Source: an uncultured Lachnospiraceae bacterium
GTDB taxonomy: Bacteria; Bacillota; Clostridia; Lachnospirales; Lachnospiraceae
Reading direction: 5' to 3'
DNA: 40,749 nucleotides
Assembly (NCBI GenBank): GCA_902774125.1
Contig: CACYHD010000029.1
Coordinates: 1 to 40,749, forward strand
Below the pieces are notes generated by a model that did no database searches, was not told the origin of the DNA, and was given only the letters and a program-made list of their open reading frames with translations. Position numbers and translations under genes: made by a program. The first letter of the stretch is position 1, and each line of letters starts with the position of its first letter. Of the stretch, positions 1-7,572 are shown one piece after another.

Positions 1-236
1 AGAAAGTTAAGATTAAGTTTAACAAAGTATTAGGTGCTAAGAAGTACGAAATTGCTTACGCTTACAAGTCTAACTTCAAGGGTAAAAAGACTAAGACAAT
101 TTCTAAGACAAAATATACTCTTAAGAGAAAGAATAAGAAAGCAATGTACATTAAAGTTAGAGCCTTCAAGAAAGTTGGCAAGACTAAGTTCTACGGATCT
201 TATTCTAAGAAAAAGAAGATTAAAAAAGTAAAATAA
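1..236 (+). CDS. 3' end of a secreted protein with lysine-rich FN3-like C-terminal module (partial)
   Basis: The reading frame starting at base 3 is open from the window edge to TAA at 234-236, giving about 77 residues; the start lies outside the window. The peptide is extremely rich in Lys with almost no acidic residues, and shows alternating hydrophobic and charged positions like beta strands. It ends with YIKVRAFKKVGKTKFYGSY followed by a run of Lys. The same ending (aromatic-G-x-Tyr-Ser-Lys-x-x-K-K) closes the secreted proteins at 12677 and 15156, which have signal peptides. I therefore infer the C-terminal module of a secreted, cell-surface protein with a fibronectin-III-like fold. Its upstream domains and function are unknown. 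A strong terminator follows at once. Confidence 0.7.
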   Translation, partial: KVKIKFNKVLGAKKYEIAYAYKSNFKGKKTKTISKTKYTLKRKNKKAMYIKVRAFKKVGKTKFYGSYSKKKKIKKVK

Positions 237-242
237 TATAAT

Positions 243-280
243 AACAAAGGGCAAAGGTTTTATCCTTTGCCCTTTTTGTT
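243..280 (+). terminator. Rho-independent terminator of the partial surface-protein gene
   Basis: A perfect 9-bp GC-rich stem, GGGCAAAGG (249-257) with CCTTTGCCC (264-272), has a 6-base loop and is followed by TTTTTGTT. An A-rich stretch on the 5' side could make it work in both directions. Confidence 0.9.
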
Positions 281-281
281 G

Positions 282-318
282 CAAAAAAGATTGGATAATT
301 ATAACAACTATCCAATCT
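282..318 (-). terminator. Rho-independent terminator of the minus-strand lipoprotein gene
   Basis: A 10-bp stem, AGATTGGATA (288-297) with TATCCAATCT (309-318), is followed on the minus strand by a run of T. It sits 9 bases past the stop of the lipoprotein gene, back to back with the + strand terminator. Confidence 0.85.
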
Positions 319-326
319 AAAAATAT

Positions 327-698
327 TTATTTTTTCTTTTTAAATTTAAGAACTGTCTTATTGTTGCTCCATTTCATAATGCCGTTTTTGAAAGTATACT
401 TTAGAGATTTTCCGCCTCTTGAAAGAGTATGCTTGTTTACGTCAACTTTGAATTTTGTTTTTGTCCCCATAAGGTTTAACTCAGCATTGCTTTTTTTGTC
501 GATCTTAAATGAAATCTCAAGACCAAGAGCAGTAAGACTCTGTAGTTCCTCTGAATCATATTTTTTGCCGTTTTCTGTCATTGCATACAATTCATAATCT
601 CCAGCCAAGTCATTAATGTTGTCAGCCTTGCCTTTACTGCATGCTACAGCTGATAGAGTAATAACTAGAACCAAAAACAAACTTAGTAGTTTCTTCAT
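327..698 (-). CDS. small secreted lipoprotein, lipocalin-like
   Basis: 123 residues. The N terminus is a lipoprotein signal peptide: MKK, a hydrophobic stretch, then the lipobox LSAVAC with Cys20 as the lipidation site, so the mature protein should be anchored on the outer face of the membrane. The mature part is about 100 residues, probably beta-rich, with a G-x-Y-x-L-x-x-M-x-x-x-G-K start typical of small lipocalin-like extracytoplasmic domains (inference from pattern, weak). It ends in a Lys-rich tail. The start is set by a good ribosome site (complement of CCCTCC at 705-710). It is a single-gene unit divergent from recG, with its own terminator. Function unknown. Confidence 0.8.
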   Translation of the reverse strand: MKKLLSLFLVLVITLSAVACSKGKADNINDLAGDYELYAMTENGKKYDSEELQSLTALGLEISFKIDKKSNAELNLMGTKTKFKVDVNKHTLSRGGKSLKYTFKNGIMKWSNNKTVLKFKKKK

Positions 699-731
699 AC
701 TAATCCCTCCTATTTAATTTTTCCAAAAACA

Positions 732-740
732 ATTATATCA
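732..740 (-). promoter_or_regulatory. extended -10 promoter candidate for the lipoprotein gene
   Basis: Read on the minus strand this is TGATATAAT, a TG-n-TATAAT extended -10 element, about 34 bases before the lipoprotein start codon. No convincing -35 box is visible, as is usual for this promoter type. Confidence 0.4.
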
Positions 741-770
741 CATATAACAAATGTATAATAATACATTTTA

Positions 771-779
771 TGGTAGAAT
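771..779 (+). promoter_or_regulatory. extended -10 promoter candidate for recG
   Basis: TGGTAGAAT fits TG-n-TATAAT with one mismatch and lies 30 bases before the recG ATG, leaving room for the AAGAAGGA ribosome site. There is no clear -35. An alternative -10, TATAAT at 754-759, also lacks a -35. Confidence 0.3.
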
Positions 780-809
780 ATTATGGAATGAAAAATAAGA
801 AGGATATAT

Positions 810-2834
810 ATGCTTTTAAGAGATATTAGTGGAATAGGAGAAAAAACTGAAAAGGTATTTAACCGAGCGGGCGTGTACCAGGCAGAAGACTTGCTAGATT
901 ACTATCCAAGGTATTATGACACCTTTGAAGAACCGGTATTAGTGAGGGATCTTGAATCTAATTTGACACAAGCTGTAAAAGGTACAATCGTCAGAGAGTG
1001 CACCATACGCAGAGTCAAAAATCTTGTGATTCTTGATGCATACATTAGAGACTCTGAAGGTGGTGCGATTAAGGCTACTTGGTTCAATGCGCCTTATCTC
1101 AAAAACAAACTTCAAGTTGGAAGTATTTTTGTTTTTAGAGGCTATGTGCGCCCTCACAAAATGGCGCTAGTTATGGACCAACCCAAAATCTTTACTGAAA
1201 GCGAGTACGACGCCTTGAAGGGTGAAATGCAGCCCGTATATCCACTAGTTCGCGGATTGACTAACAATCAGGTTATTAAAGCGACGAAGGATGCTTTGAC
1301 TAAGCTAGACAGAAAAGAAGATATTCCATTGTCTGTCAGACAAAAATATAATCTAGAAGATGCTAAGAGTGCTTATTATAAAATACATTTTCCTGCTAAC
1401 ACAAAAGAGTTTGGCATTGCAAGGAAAAGAGTTGTTTTTGGCGAGTTTTTCAATTTTATTAGCAAGCTACATTCTCTTAAAAGTGATAACGAAAAAGCAA
1501 TTAATACTCATGTTATAACTGCTGGAGAAGAAATAGATCAGCTGATTGAAAACTTACCTTTCAAACTGACTAACGCCCAGCTTCAGACATGGGAAGAAAT
1601 AAAAAACGATATAAGCAGTGAGCATGTGATGAATCGCTTGATTCAAGGTGATGTTGGCTCAGGCAAAACTATCGTTGCAACATTGGCACTTATTGCTACA
1701 GCACTAAACGGCTATCAGGGAGCTATTATGGCGCCTACAGAGGTTTTGGCCAAGCAGCACTACGAAAGTTTTTTGGAACTGCTAGATGACAATAACATCG
1801 AACTCAATGTAGCGTTGCTTGTTGGTTCTATGACTGCCAAGGAAAAACGCGAGACATACGCACTTATTGAAAACGGTGAGGCGGATTTAATTGTTGGAAC
1901 TCACGCCTTAATTCAAGAAAAGGTTGTGTACAATAACCTTGGGTTAGTTGTAACTGATGAACAGCACAGATTCGGTGTTAAGCAGCGCGAAACTATTTCT
2001 GAAAAGGGAGACAATCCTCATGTAATGGTTATGTCTGCAACGCCTATACCAAGAACTTTAGCAATTATTATGTACGGCGACCTTGATATATCGATTATCA
2101 ACGAGATGCCATCTAATAGATTGTCTCGTGCCAATTGTGTTGTAGACACTTCATATAGATCCAACGCTTACAGATTTATTGAAAAGCAGGTAAATGAGGG
2201 AAGACAGGCATATATTATTTGTCCGACTGTTGAATATAGCGAGGCTGTAGAAGGCGAGAATGTTGTTGAATATTCTCAAAAGCTTCAAAAAATATTGCCT
2301 TCATCAATCAAAGTTGAATGTCTTCACGGCAGAATGAAGCCTGCAGAAAAAAACGAAATTATGGATAGGTTTGCACGAAACGAAATCCAAGTATTAGTTT
2401 CCACAACTGTAGTAGAAGTAGGCGTAAACGTACCTAATGCGACGGTTATGATGGTTGAAAATGCTGAGCGATTCGGCCTTGCACAGTTACATCAGCTTCG
2501 AGGCCGTGTTGGTAGAGGAGAACACCAGTCATATTGTATTTTTGTCGATGGAAGCAAGGACAAAAACAAAAATAATCGACTCGAGGTGTTGTGTAAAACG
2601 AATGATGGGTTTAAAATAGCAAATGAAGATTTGGCATCAAGAGGTCCCGGCGACTTTTTTGGTGTCAGACAAAGTGGTGAATTTGAGTTTCGAATGGGTG
2701 ATATTCTCAATGATTCGGATATGCTCAAGCTCGCATCTGACGCTTTTAATGAATTGCTAGATGGCAAGCTGCCACTTACTGAGGAAGAGCGTAGAGATCT
2801 TTTTGATCAAAACGTTTCTAATATTAATATTTAA
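810..2834 (+). CDS. recG: ATP-dependent DNA helicase RecG
   Basis: 674 residues, the usual length for RecG. It remodels stalled replication forks and Holliday junctions. The N-terminal part (to about residue 250) carries the OB-fold wedge domain with the family pattern DLLDYYPRYYDT near residue 28. The helicase core follows: Walker A GDVGSGKT near residue 281, motif II DEQH near 383, motif III MSATPIPRTL, and motif VI QLRGRVGRG. The C terminus has the typical RecG segment DLASRGPGDFFGVRQSG. The ATG at 810 has an AAGAAGGA ribosome site. It is first in a run with ddl, murF and an acyltransferase; 33 bases separate it from ddl and no terminator is seen. Confidence 0.97.
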   Translation: MLLRDISGIGEKTEKVFNRAGVYQAEDLLDYYPRYYDTFEEPVLVRDLESNLTQAVKGTIVRECTIRRVKNLVILDAYIRDSEGGAIKATWFNAPYLKNKLQVGSIFVFRGYVRPHKMALVMDQPKIFTESEYDALKGEMQPVYPLVRGLTNNQVIKATKDALTKLDRKEDIPLSVRQKYNLEDAKSAYYKIHFPANTKEFGIARKRVVFGEFFNFISKLHSLKSDNEKAINTHVITAGEEIDQLIENLPFKLTNAQLQTWEEIKNDISSEHVMNRLIQGDVGSGKTIVATLALIATALNGYQGAIMAPTEVLAKQHYESFLELLDDNNIELNVALLVGSMTAKEKRETYALIENGEADLIVGTHALIQEKVVYNNLGLVVTDEQHRFGVKQRETISEKGDNPHVMVMSATPIPRTLAIIMYGDLDISIINEMPSNRLSRANCVVDTSYRSNAYRFIEKQVNEGRQAYIICPTVEYSEAVEGENVVEYSQKLQKILPSSIKVECLHGRMKPAEKNEIMDRFARNEIQVLVSTTVVEVGVNVPNATVMMVENAERFGLAQLHQLRGRVGRGEHQSYCIFVDGSKDKNKNNRLEVLCKTNDGFKIANEDLASRGPGDFFGVRQSGEFEFRMGDILNDSDMLKLASDAFNELLDGKLPLTEEERRDLFDQNVSNINI

Positions 2835-2867
2835 TAAAATTACTAATAAATATTTAGGGAGGCTTAT

Positions 2868-3896
2868 ATGAATATAGTTGTTTTGTGTGGTGGATTAAGC
2901 ACAGAGAGAGAAGTTTCAATTAACACTGGCGCTAACGTATGCCAGGGACTAAGAAATAAAGGTCACAATGCGGTTTTGGTAGATGCGTACTTTGGTATTG
3001 ATGATCCTAATATTTTTGAGTCCACAGAAGAATATGATCTTAAGATGGAAAAAATAAAAATAGATTCAATGACTAGTGAAATTAAGTCTAATACGTTAAG
3101 TGGCAGACCATTTTTTGGCCCAAACGTTTTGTTTGTTTGCCAGCAGGCTGATATAGTCTTTATTGCGCTTCACGGTAAGTACGGCGAGGATGGAATGGTT
3201 CAGGCTGTTTTTGACATGAATTGCATCAAATATACAGGTTCAGGTCCACTTGCGAGTGGTATTGGTATGGACAAGGGTGTTACAAAACAGATTTTTATGT
3301 CACAAAATGTGCCTACTCCTAAGTCAGTTTGGTTCAAGAGAGGTGCCGACACTAATTTTGAAAACTTGGAAATGGACTTTCCTGTTGTAGTAAAGGCGTG
3401 CAACGGTGGATCTAGTGTTGGTGTTTTGTTTGCCAATGACAAGTTCGAGTACAACGATGCAGTTGAAAAATGCTTTAAGTTAGATAACGAAATTCTTGTT
3501 GAAGAATTTATTAAAGGTAGAGAGTTTTCTGTCGGCGTTTTGGACGGAGAAGTATTGCCTGCAGTGGAAATTATTCCAAAGGATGGCTGGTATGATTATG
3601 AAAACAAATACGAGCCGGGAGCTACTGAAGAAATCTGTCCAGCAAGTCTAACAGAGGAGCAAAAACGCAAGATGCAAAAAGTTGCCAAGTCAGCTTGCTC
3701 AGTTATCGGCTGTCAGGTTTATGCAAGAGCAGACGTTTTGATGTCAGCTAACGGTCATATGTACTGCCTAGAAGTTAATACGTTGCCAGGTATGACAGCA
3801 ACAAGTCTTGTTCCAAGAGAAGCTAAGGCTATTGGTATGAACTTTGAGGATTTGTGCGAAAAAATCGTTAATGTTTCACTTAAAAAATATGAATAA
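2868..3896 (+). CDS. ddl: D-alanine--D-alanine ligase
   Basis: 342 residues, ATP-grasp family. It joins two D-Ala in the cytoplasm to make the dipeptide that MurF (next gene) adds to the peptidoglycan precursor. Visible motifs are CGGLSTEREVS at the N terminus, the ATP-grasp loop NGGSSVGV near residue 182, EEFIKGREFSVGVLDG, and the C-terminal metal-binding segment CLEVNTLPGMTATSLVP. The ATG follows a TAGGGAGG ribosome site. It lies 16 bases before murF, so the two consecutive pathway steps are co-transcribed. I did not try to judge D-Ala versus D-Ser or D-lactate specificity. Confidence 0.96.
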   Translation: MNIVVLCGGLSTEREVSINTGANVCQGLRNKGHNAVLVDAYFGIDDPNIFESTEEYDLKMEKIKIDSMTSEIKSNTLSGRPFFGPNVLFVCQQADIVFIALHGKYGEDGMVQAVFDMNCIKYTGSGPLASGIGMDKGVTKQIFMSQNVPTPKSVWFKRGADTNFENLEMDFPVVVKACNGGSSVGVLFANDKFEYNDAVEKCFKLDNEILVEEFIKGREFSVGVLDGEVLPAVEIIPKDGWYDYENKYEPGATEEICPASLTEEQKRKMQKVAKSACSVIGCQVYARADVLMSANGHMYCLEVNTLPGMTATSLVPREAKAIGMNFEDLCEKIVNVSLKKYE

Positions 3897-3912
3897 TATA
3901 TGGAGATAGATA

Positions 3913-5262
3913 ATGAAAAATCTAACAATTAGAAATATAGCAAAAGCAACTAACGGTGAGTTTTGTGGAGATGCATCACTTCTTGATAAAGAAATAATGG
4001 GAGTAGAAAAGGACAGTCGTCTTATTAAAAAGGATTGGCTATATATTCCTTTCGTCGGAGCGAGAGTAGACGGACATGATTTTATTCCTGCTGTTTTTGA
4101 ACAGGGTGCGGCTGTCACATTGTCTGAAAAGAAGCTAGATGCTGATTATCCATATATTTTGGTTGAGTCTAGTGCCCAAGCCCTAAAAGATATTGCTGAG
4201 TTTTACAGAGAACAGCTTGATTGCAAGATTATCGGAATTACTGGTAGTGTTGGAAAGACAAGTACTAAGGAAATGATTGCATCAGTGCTTGAAGAGAAGT
4301 TTTCTGTGCTAAAAACAGAAGGCAATTACAATAACGAAATTGGTATGCCGCTTACAATTCTTAGAATTAGAGATGAGCATCAGATTGCTGTTGTTGAGAT
4401 GGGCATTAGCTTTTTTGATGAAATGACAAGATTATCTAAGGTGTCCAAGCCGGATGTTTGTGTGATTACTAACATTGGTACTTGCCACCTAGAAAACCTA
4501 GGAGATAGAGATGGTGTTTTGAAGGCCAAAACAGAAATGTTCGCCAACGCCAAGCCGGACTGCTTTACTGTATTAAACGGTGATGACGATAAGCTTAGCA
4601 CAATTACAAGTGTTCAAAACAATGCGCCTATGTTTTACGGTATTGAGACAAAAAGAGATGTGATGGCTTATAATTACGAGTCAGATAATATTAAGGGAAT
4701 AAGCTGTACAATCAAATATTTCGATGAAGAGTTTGATACATACATTCCATTGCCAGGCTTCCACAATATGTATAACGCACTAGCTGCAACATGTATCGGA
4801 AAGCATTTTGGTATGACTATTGAAGAAATTGATAGAGGAATAAGAAACCTTAAATCTGTTTCAGGAAGAAACAATATTTTTGAAAGTCAGGGAATGACTA
4901 TTATTGATGATTGCTATAACGCTAATCCGATGTCTATGAAGGCTAGTATAAGCGTTCTCGCCAACGCAGAAGGAAGAAAGGTTGCCGTTCTTGGTGATAT
5001 GTTCGAGCTAGGTGATAACGAAAACGAGCTTCACGCAGAAGTTGGAGAGTATATTAACGACAAAAACATTGACGTTGTCGTATGTATCGGCAAGTTAGCC
5101 AAAAACATATATGACAAAGTTCAAAATAGCGAGAAATACTATTTCGAATCAAAGGATGAATTCGATTACAACACTGTACTTAAAGAGGGCGACACAGTTC
5201 TTGTAAAGGCTTCTAACGGTATGAAGTTCAGAGAGATTATCGCTTCTTTGAAAGGTGAGTAG
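3913..5262 (+). CDS. murF: UDP-N-acetylmuramoyl-tripeptide--D-alanyl-D-alanine ligase
   Basis: 449 residues, Mur ligase family. It attaches D-Ala-D-Ala to the UDP-MurNAc-tripeptide, the last cytoplasmic step on the nucleotide precursor. The central ATP site is GITGSVGKTSTKEMI near residue 108; NYNNEIGMPLT follows, and the C-terminal domain has IIDDCYNANPMSM, the MurF-type motif. Length is normal. The ATG at 3913 follows a GGAGAT ribosome site. It sits directly behind ddl and 2 bases before the acyltransferase start. Confidence 0.96.
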   Translation: MKNLTIRNIAKATNGEFCGDASLLDKEIMGVEKDSRLIKKDWLYIPFVGARVDGHDFIPAVFEQGAAVTLSEKKLDADYPYILVESSAQALKDIAEFYREQLDCKIIGITGSVGKTSTKEMIASVLEEKFSVLKTEGNYNNEIGMPLTILRIRDEHQIAVVEMGISFFDEMTRLSKVSKPDVCVITNIGTCHLENLGDRDGVLKAKTEMFANAKPDCFTVLNGDDDKLSTITSVQNNAPMFYGIETKRDVMAYNYESDNIKGISCTIKYFDEEFDTYIPLPGFHNMYNALAATCIGKHFGMTIEEIDRGIRNLKSVSGRNNIFESQGMTIIDDCYNANPMSMKASISVLANAEGRKVAVLGDMFELGDNENELHAEVGEYINDKNIDVVVCIGKLAKNIYDKVQNSEKYYFESKDEFDYNTVLKEGDTVLVKASNGMKFREIIASLKGE

Positions 5263-5264
5263 AG

Positions 5265-6353
5265 ATGAATTTAAGCAGTAAAGCTAATTCGTCTACAAGT
5301 TACAATGGGCTTGATTTATTCAAGCTTTTTTGTGCTGTCTTAATAGTTATAATTCACATAGCGCCGTTTGGTAATCCACCTCATTTAAGCACAGGCTGGT
5401 ATTTGAATTTTTGGATTCAAAACTTTTTTTGCAGAATAGCAGCTCCATTCTTTTTTGTTGCTTCTGGATTTTTGTTATTCAAAAAAACAAGTTATTTGCA
5501 ATTTGACCTAAGCGTTATAAAAAAATACGTTGTCAGAATGCTAAAGCTTTATTTGATTTGGACTGTTATTTATTTGCCATGCGAAATTAACATTTATTAT
5601 GCTAATAAAACCGGTTTTTTATATAACTTGATTGATCACATTAGATGCACAATTTTAACAGGTAGTTATACACAACTATGGTATTTTCCAGCGTTGATAT
5701 TTGCGGTTATACTTATAGCTTTTTTGTTGTCCAAAAGAGTTAAACCACAAATCATCGTCGCAATAGCTGGTTGTTTTTATGCTATAGGTCTGTTGGCGCA
5801 GAGTTGGTTCGGCCTTATAAGACCGTTAGAGCAGAGCGCGCCGTTTTTGTGGAGTATACTCAAAAAGATAGAATTTGTTATTTTGACAACGAGAAACGGA
5901 TTGTTCGAGGCATTTTTGTTTGTTGCAATTGGCATGATTATCGCCTTTAGTAGCAAGACATTAAGTTTGGGCAAGGCATTAGTAGGCTTTGTTTTGTCAT
6001 TTGTTGCAATGTATGCTGAGACACGCTTTTTGTTCGAACACAATTTTATTAGAAGAGTAGATATGTATATCTTTTTGGTCCCAACAGTAATGTTTATGTT
6101 TATTGTTGCAATACAAATAAAACTTCCTGACAGTCCTGTTTACAAAACTGTAAGGAAGCTTAGCTCGTTGATATTCTATTCACATTTATTGTTCGAGTAT
6201 GTTTTTAGTCGCACGTTACCACAACCGAATTATAGTACACTACATCTGAATCCTGTTTTGCCAGCGACATTACTTGTGACAGTTGTATGTTCGCTAATTG
6301 TGATTAAACTAACTGACACGAAGGCTTTCGGGTGGTTCAAACATTTATACTAG
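5265..6353 (+). CDS. membrane acyltransferase family 3 protein
   Basis: 362 residues and strongly hydrophobic, with about ten membrane segments. The N terminus LDLFKLFCAVLIVIIHIAPF carries the early His of the acyltransferase-3 family (O-acetyltransferases and related proteins that modify cell-surface polymers), and FFFVASGFLLF is the second family landmark. The substrate cannot be told from sequence; the position 2 bases after murF suggests a role in envelope or wall-polymer modification (inference). Its ribosome site, AAAGGTGAG, lies inside the murF end. The last 9 bases overlap the end of the convergent minus-strand gene, and no terminator is visible between them. Confidence 0.85.
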   Translation: MNLSSKANSSTSYNGLDLFKLFCAVLIVIIHIAPFGNPPHLSTGWYLNFWIQNFFCRIAAPFFFVASGFLLFKKTSYLQFDLSVIKKYVVRMLKLYLIWTVIYLPCEINIYYANKTGFLYNLIDHIRCTILTGSYTQLWYFPALIFAVILIAFLLSKRVKPQIIVAIAGCFYAIGLLAQSWFGLIRPLEQSAPFLWSILKKIEFVILTTRNGLFEAFLFVAIGMIIAFSSKTLSLGKALVGFVLSFVAMYAETRFLFEHNFIRRVDMYIFLVPTVMFMFIVAIQIKLPDSPVYKTVRKLSSLIFYSHLLFEYVFSRTLPQPNYSTLHLNPVLPATLLVTVVCSLIVIKLTDTKAFGWFKHLY

Positions 6354-7430
6354 ACTCGCCCAAATGCCCATAACATATTCTGTAATATTAGTTCGATCTA
6401 AGTCTTTGACTCTTATAAATCTATCCTTGGAATTATAGTCTTTTTTGAACACATAGCTATAGTCCATTGAGCCAATAAGAGGCAAAAACAAATCGGAGAT
6501 ATTTTCATAACAGTTTGAAGCTTTGGCTTGTTCTCGGTAAGGGCGTTGTACGAATTGGCCCAGACTTTTGTGAACAGCCTTATCTTCTTTTGGAAGATAG
6601 TAGTAATCTTTGTAGTTAGGATAAAACAATTTCAATGTATCCTCTATGGCTTGAACCTTAATAACTGTTATATCTTCTGTGATTTTGCAATAAATGTTTT
6701 TGTCTGTATAAATCGTCTCGATTGGAATAGGCAATTTGTTGCGAATAATCATAGACAATTCTTGTCTTTCGTTTCCCGCGTAATCAACATATTGATTGAT
6801 GCTAAAAGTATCAATATTGAAACCGCCTTCTAACAAATCTTTGTATGACAACAATTCTGTCAAAAAGCCCATATATTCCACATCCTCATAATTGTGAAGA
6901 AGTAGAGGGAACAGTAGCTTTTCGTTTTTTGTTTTCACATATTCTTTGTATACGTCGATTAACTCACCACCGCCAAACTGATCCTGGCGTTTGATTCTCA
7001 AAAACTTTTCAAAAGATTTTTGTTTGAGACTATCTAGACCAAGAAGTGTTTTTAATTGTTTGAGAGAATAATATAAGTCTAATTGGCTGAATCGATCGAA
7101 ATCAAAATCAATCTTATATTTTTCCCCGCGTTCTTTAACAAACGGTATATCAAAACTATTGCCATTAAACTGAATAATAGTATCGAACTTGGCAATAAAT
7201 CTGTGAAAGGCCATAAGTACATTGGCCTCGTCGTTATAGTTTTCTGCAAACCACTGTATAATAACTGGCTGACCGTTTTCATAGTACATAGCGCCGATTA
7301 GGTATATGGAGCAGTACTTTCTTGAAAGGCCAGTAGTCTCTATATCAAAATAAATTGTTCGGTCCAAATTGACTTTTTGTTCTAGTGGATAATTAAATTT
7401 TTCTTTAATATGTTCTTTAAAAATTAGCAT
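6345..7430 (-). CDS. YprB-like RNase H-fold exonuclease
   Basis: 361 residues. The N-terminal half is a DEDD-type 3'-5' exonuclease/RNase H-like domain of the YprB (RNase_H_2) family: YFDIETTGLSRKYCSIYLIG gives the DxE pair (Asp29, Glu31), IIQFNGNSFDIPF gives Asp94, and HNYEDVEYM near residue 180 provides the last acidic position. The C-terminal half (about 210-361) has no motif I recognise. In Bacillus the family member is next to a DNA-repair helicase; here it stands alone. There is no ribosome site before the ATG and a -10-like element lies only 6 bases upstream, so the message may be leaderless. Function as nuclease is inferred from the conserved acidic residues. Confidence 0.85.
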   Translation of the reverse strand: MLIFKEHIKEKFNYPLEQKVNLDRTIYFDIETTGLSRKYCSIYLIGAMYYENGQPVIIQWFAENYNDEANVLMAFHRFIAKFDTIIQFNGNSFDIPFVKERGEKYKIDFDFDRFSQLDLYYSLKQLKTLLGLDSLKQKSFEKFLRIKRQDQFGGGELIDVYKEYVKTKNEKLLFPLLLHNYEDVEYMGFLTELLSYKDLLEGGFNIDTFSINQYVDYAGNERQELSMIIRNKLPIPIETIYTDKNIYCKITEDITVIKVQAIEDTLKLFYPNYKDYYYLPKEDKAVHKSLGQFVQRPYREQAKASNCYENISDLFLPLIGSMDYSYVFKKDYNSKDRFIRVKDLDRTNITEYVMGIWASLV

Positions 7431-7436
7431 AAAAGT

Positions 7437-7445
7437 ATTTTAGCA
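7437..7445 (-). promoter_or_regulatory. extended -10 element directly upstream of the YprB-like gene
   Basis: On the minus strand this reads TGCTAAAAT, a TG-n-TAAAAT extended -10. Only 6 bases separate it from the ATG at 7430, which would place the transcription start at or next to the start codon. See the leaderless finding. Confidence 0.4.
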
Positions 7446-7509
7446 CAAGTAAGTTTATTCTTAAATAACAAATACCCCAAAATCCCCTTATATATGTGGC
7501 CTTTTTTCG

Positions 7510-7538
7510 TTGATAAAAAGTGCGTTTAGTATTAAAAT
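7510..7538 (+). promoter_or_regulatory. promoter of the rnf operon
   Basis: TTGATA (7510-7515), a 17-base spacer and TAAAAT (7533-7538) form a good vegetative promoter 34 bases before the rnfC start. No terminator or attenuator is visible between it and rnfC. Confidence 0.55.
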
Positions 7539-7572
7539 AGAAATAATTAATTTTTAAGAAAAGGTGAGCAAA

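Noticed and set aside
7564-7572. GTG at 7564 as rnfC start
   Set aside because: It lies within the GGTGA ribosome site that is correctly spaced for GTG 7573.
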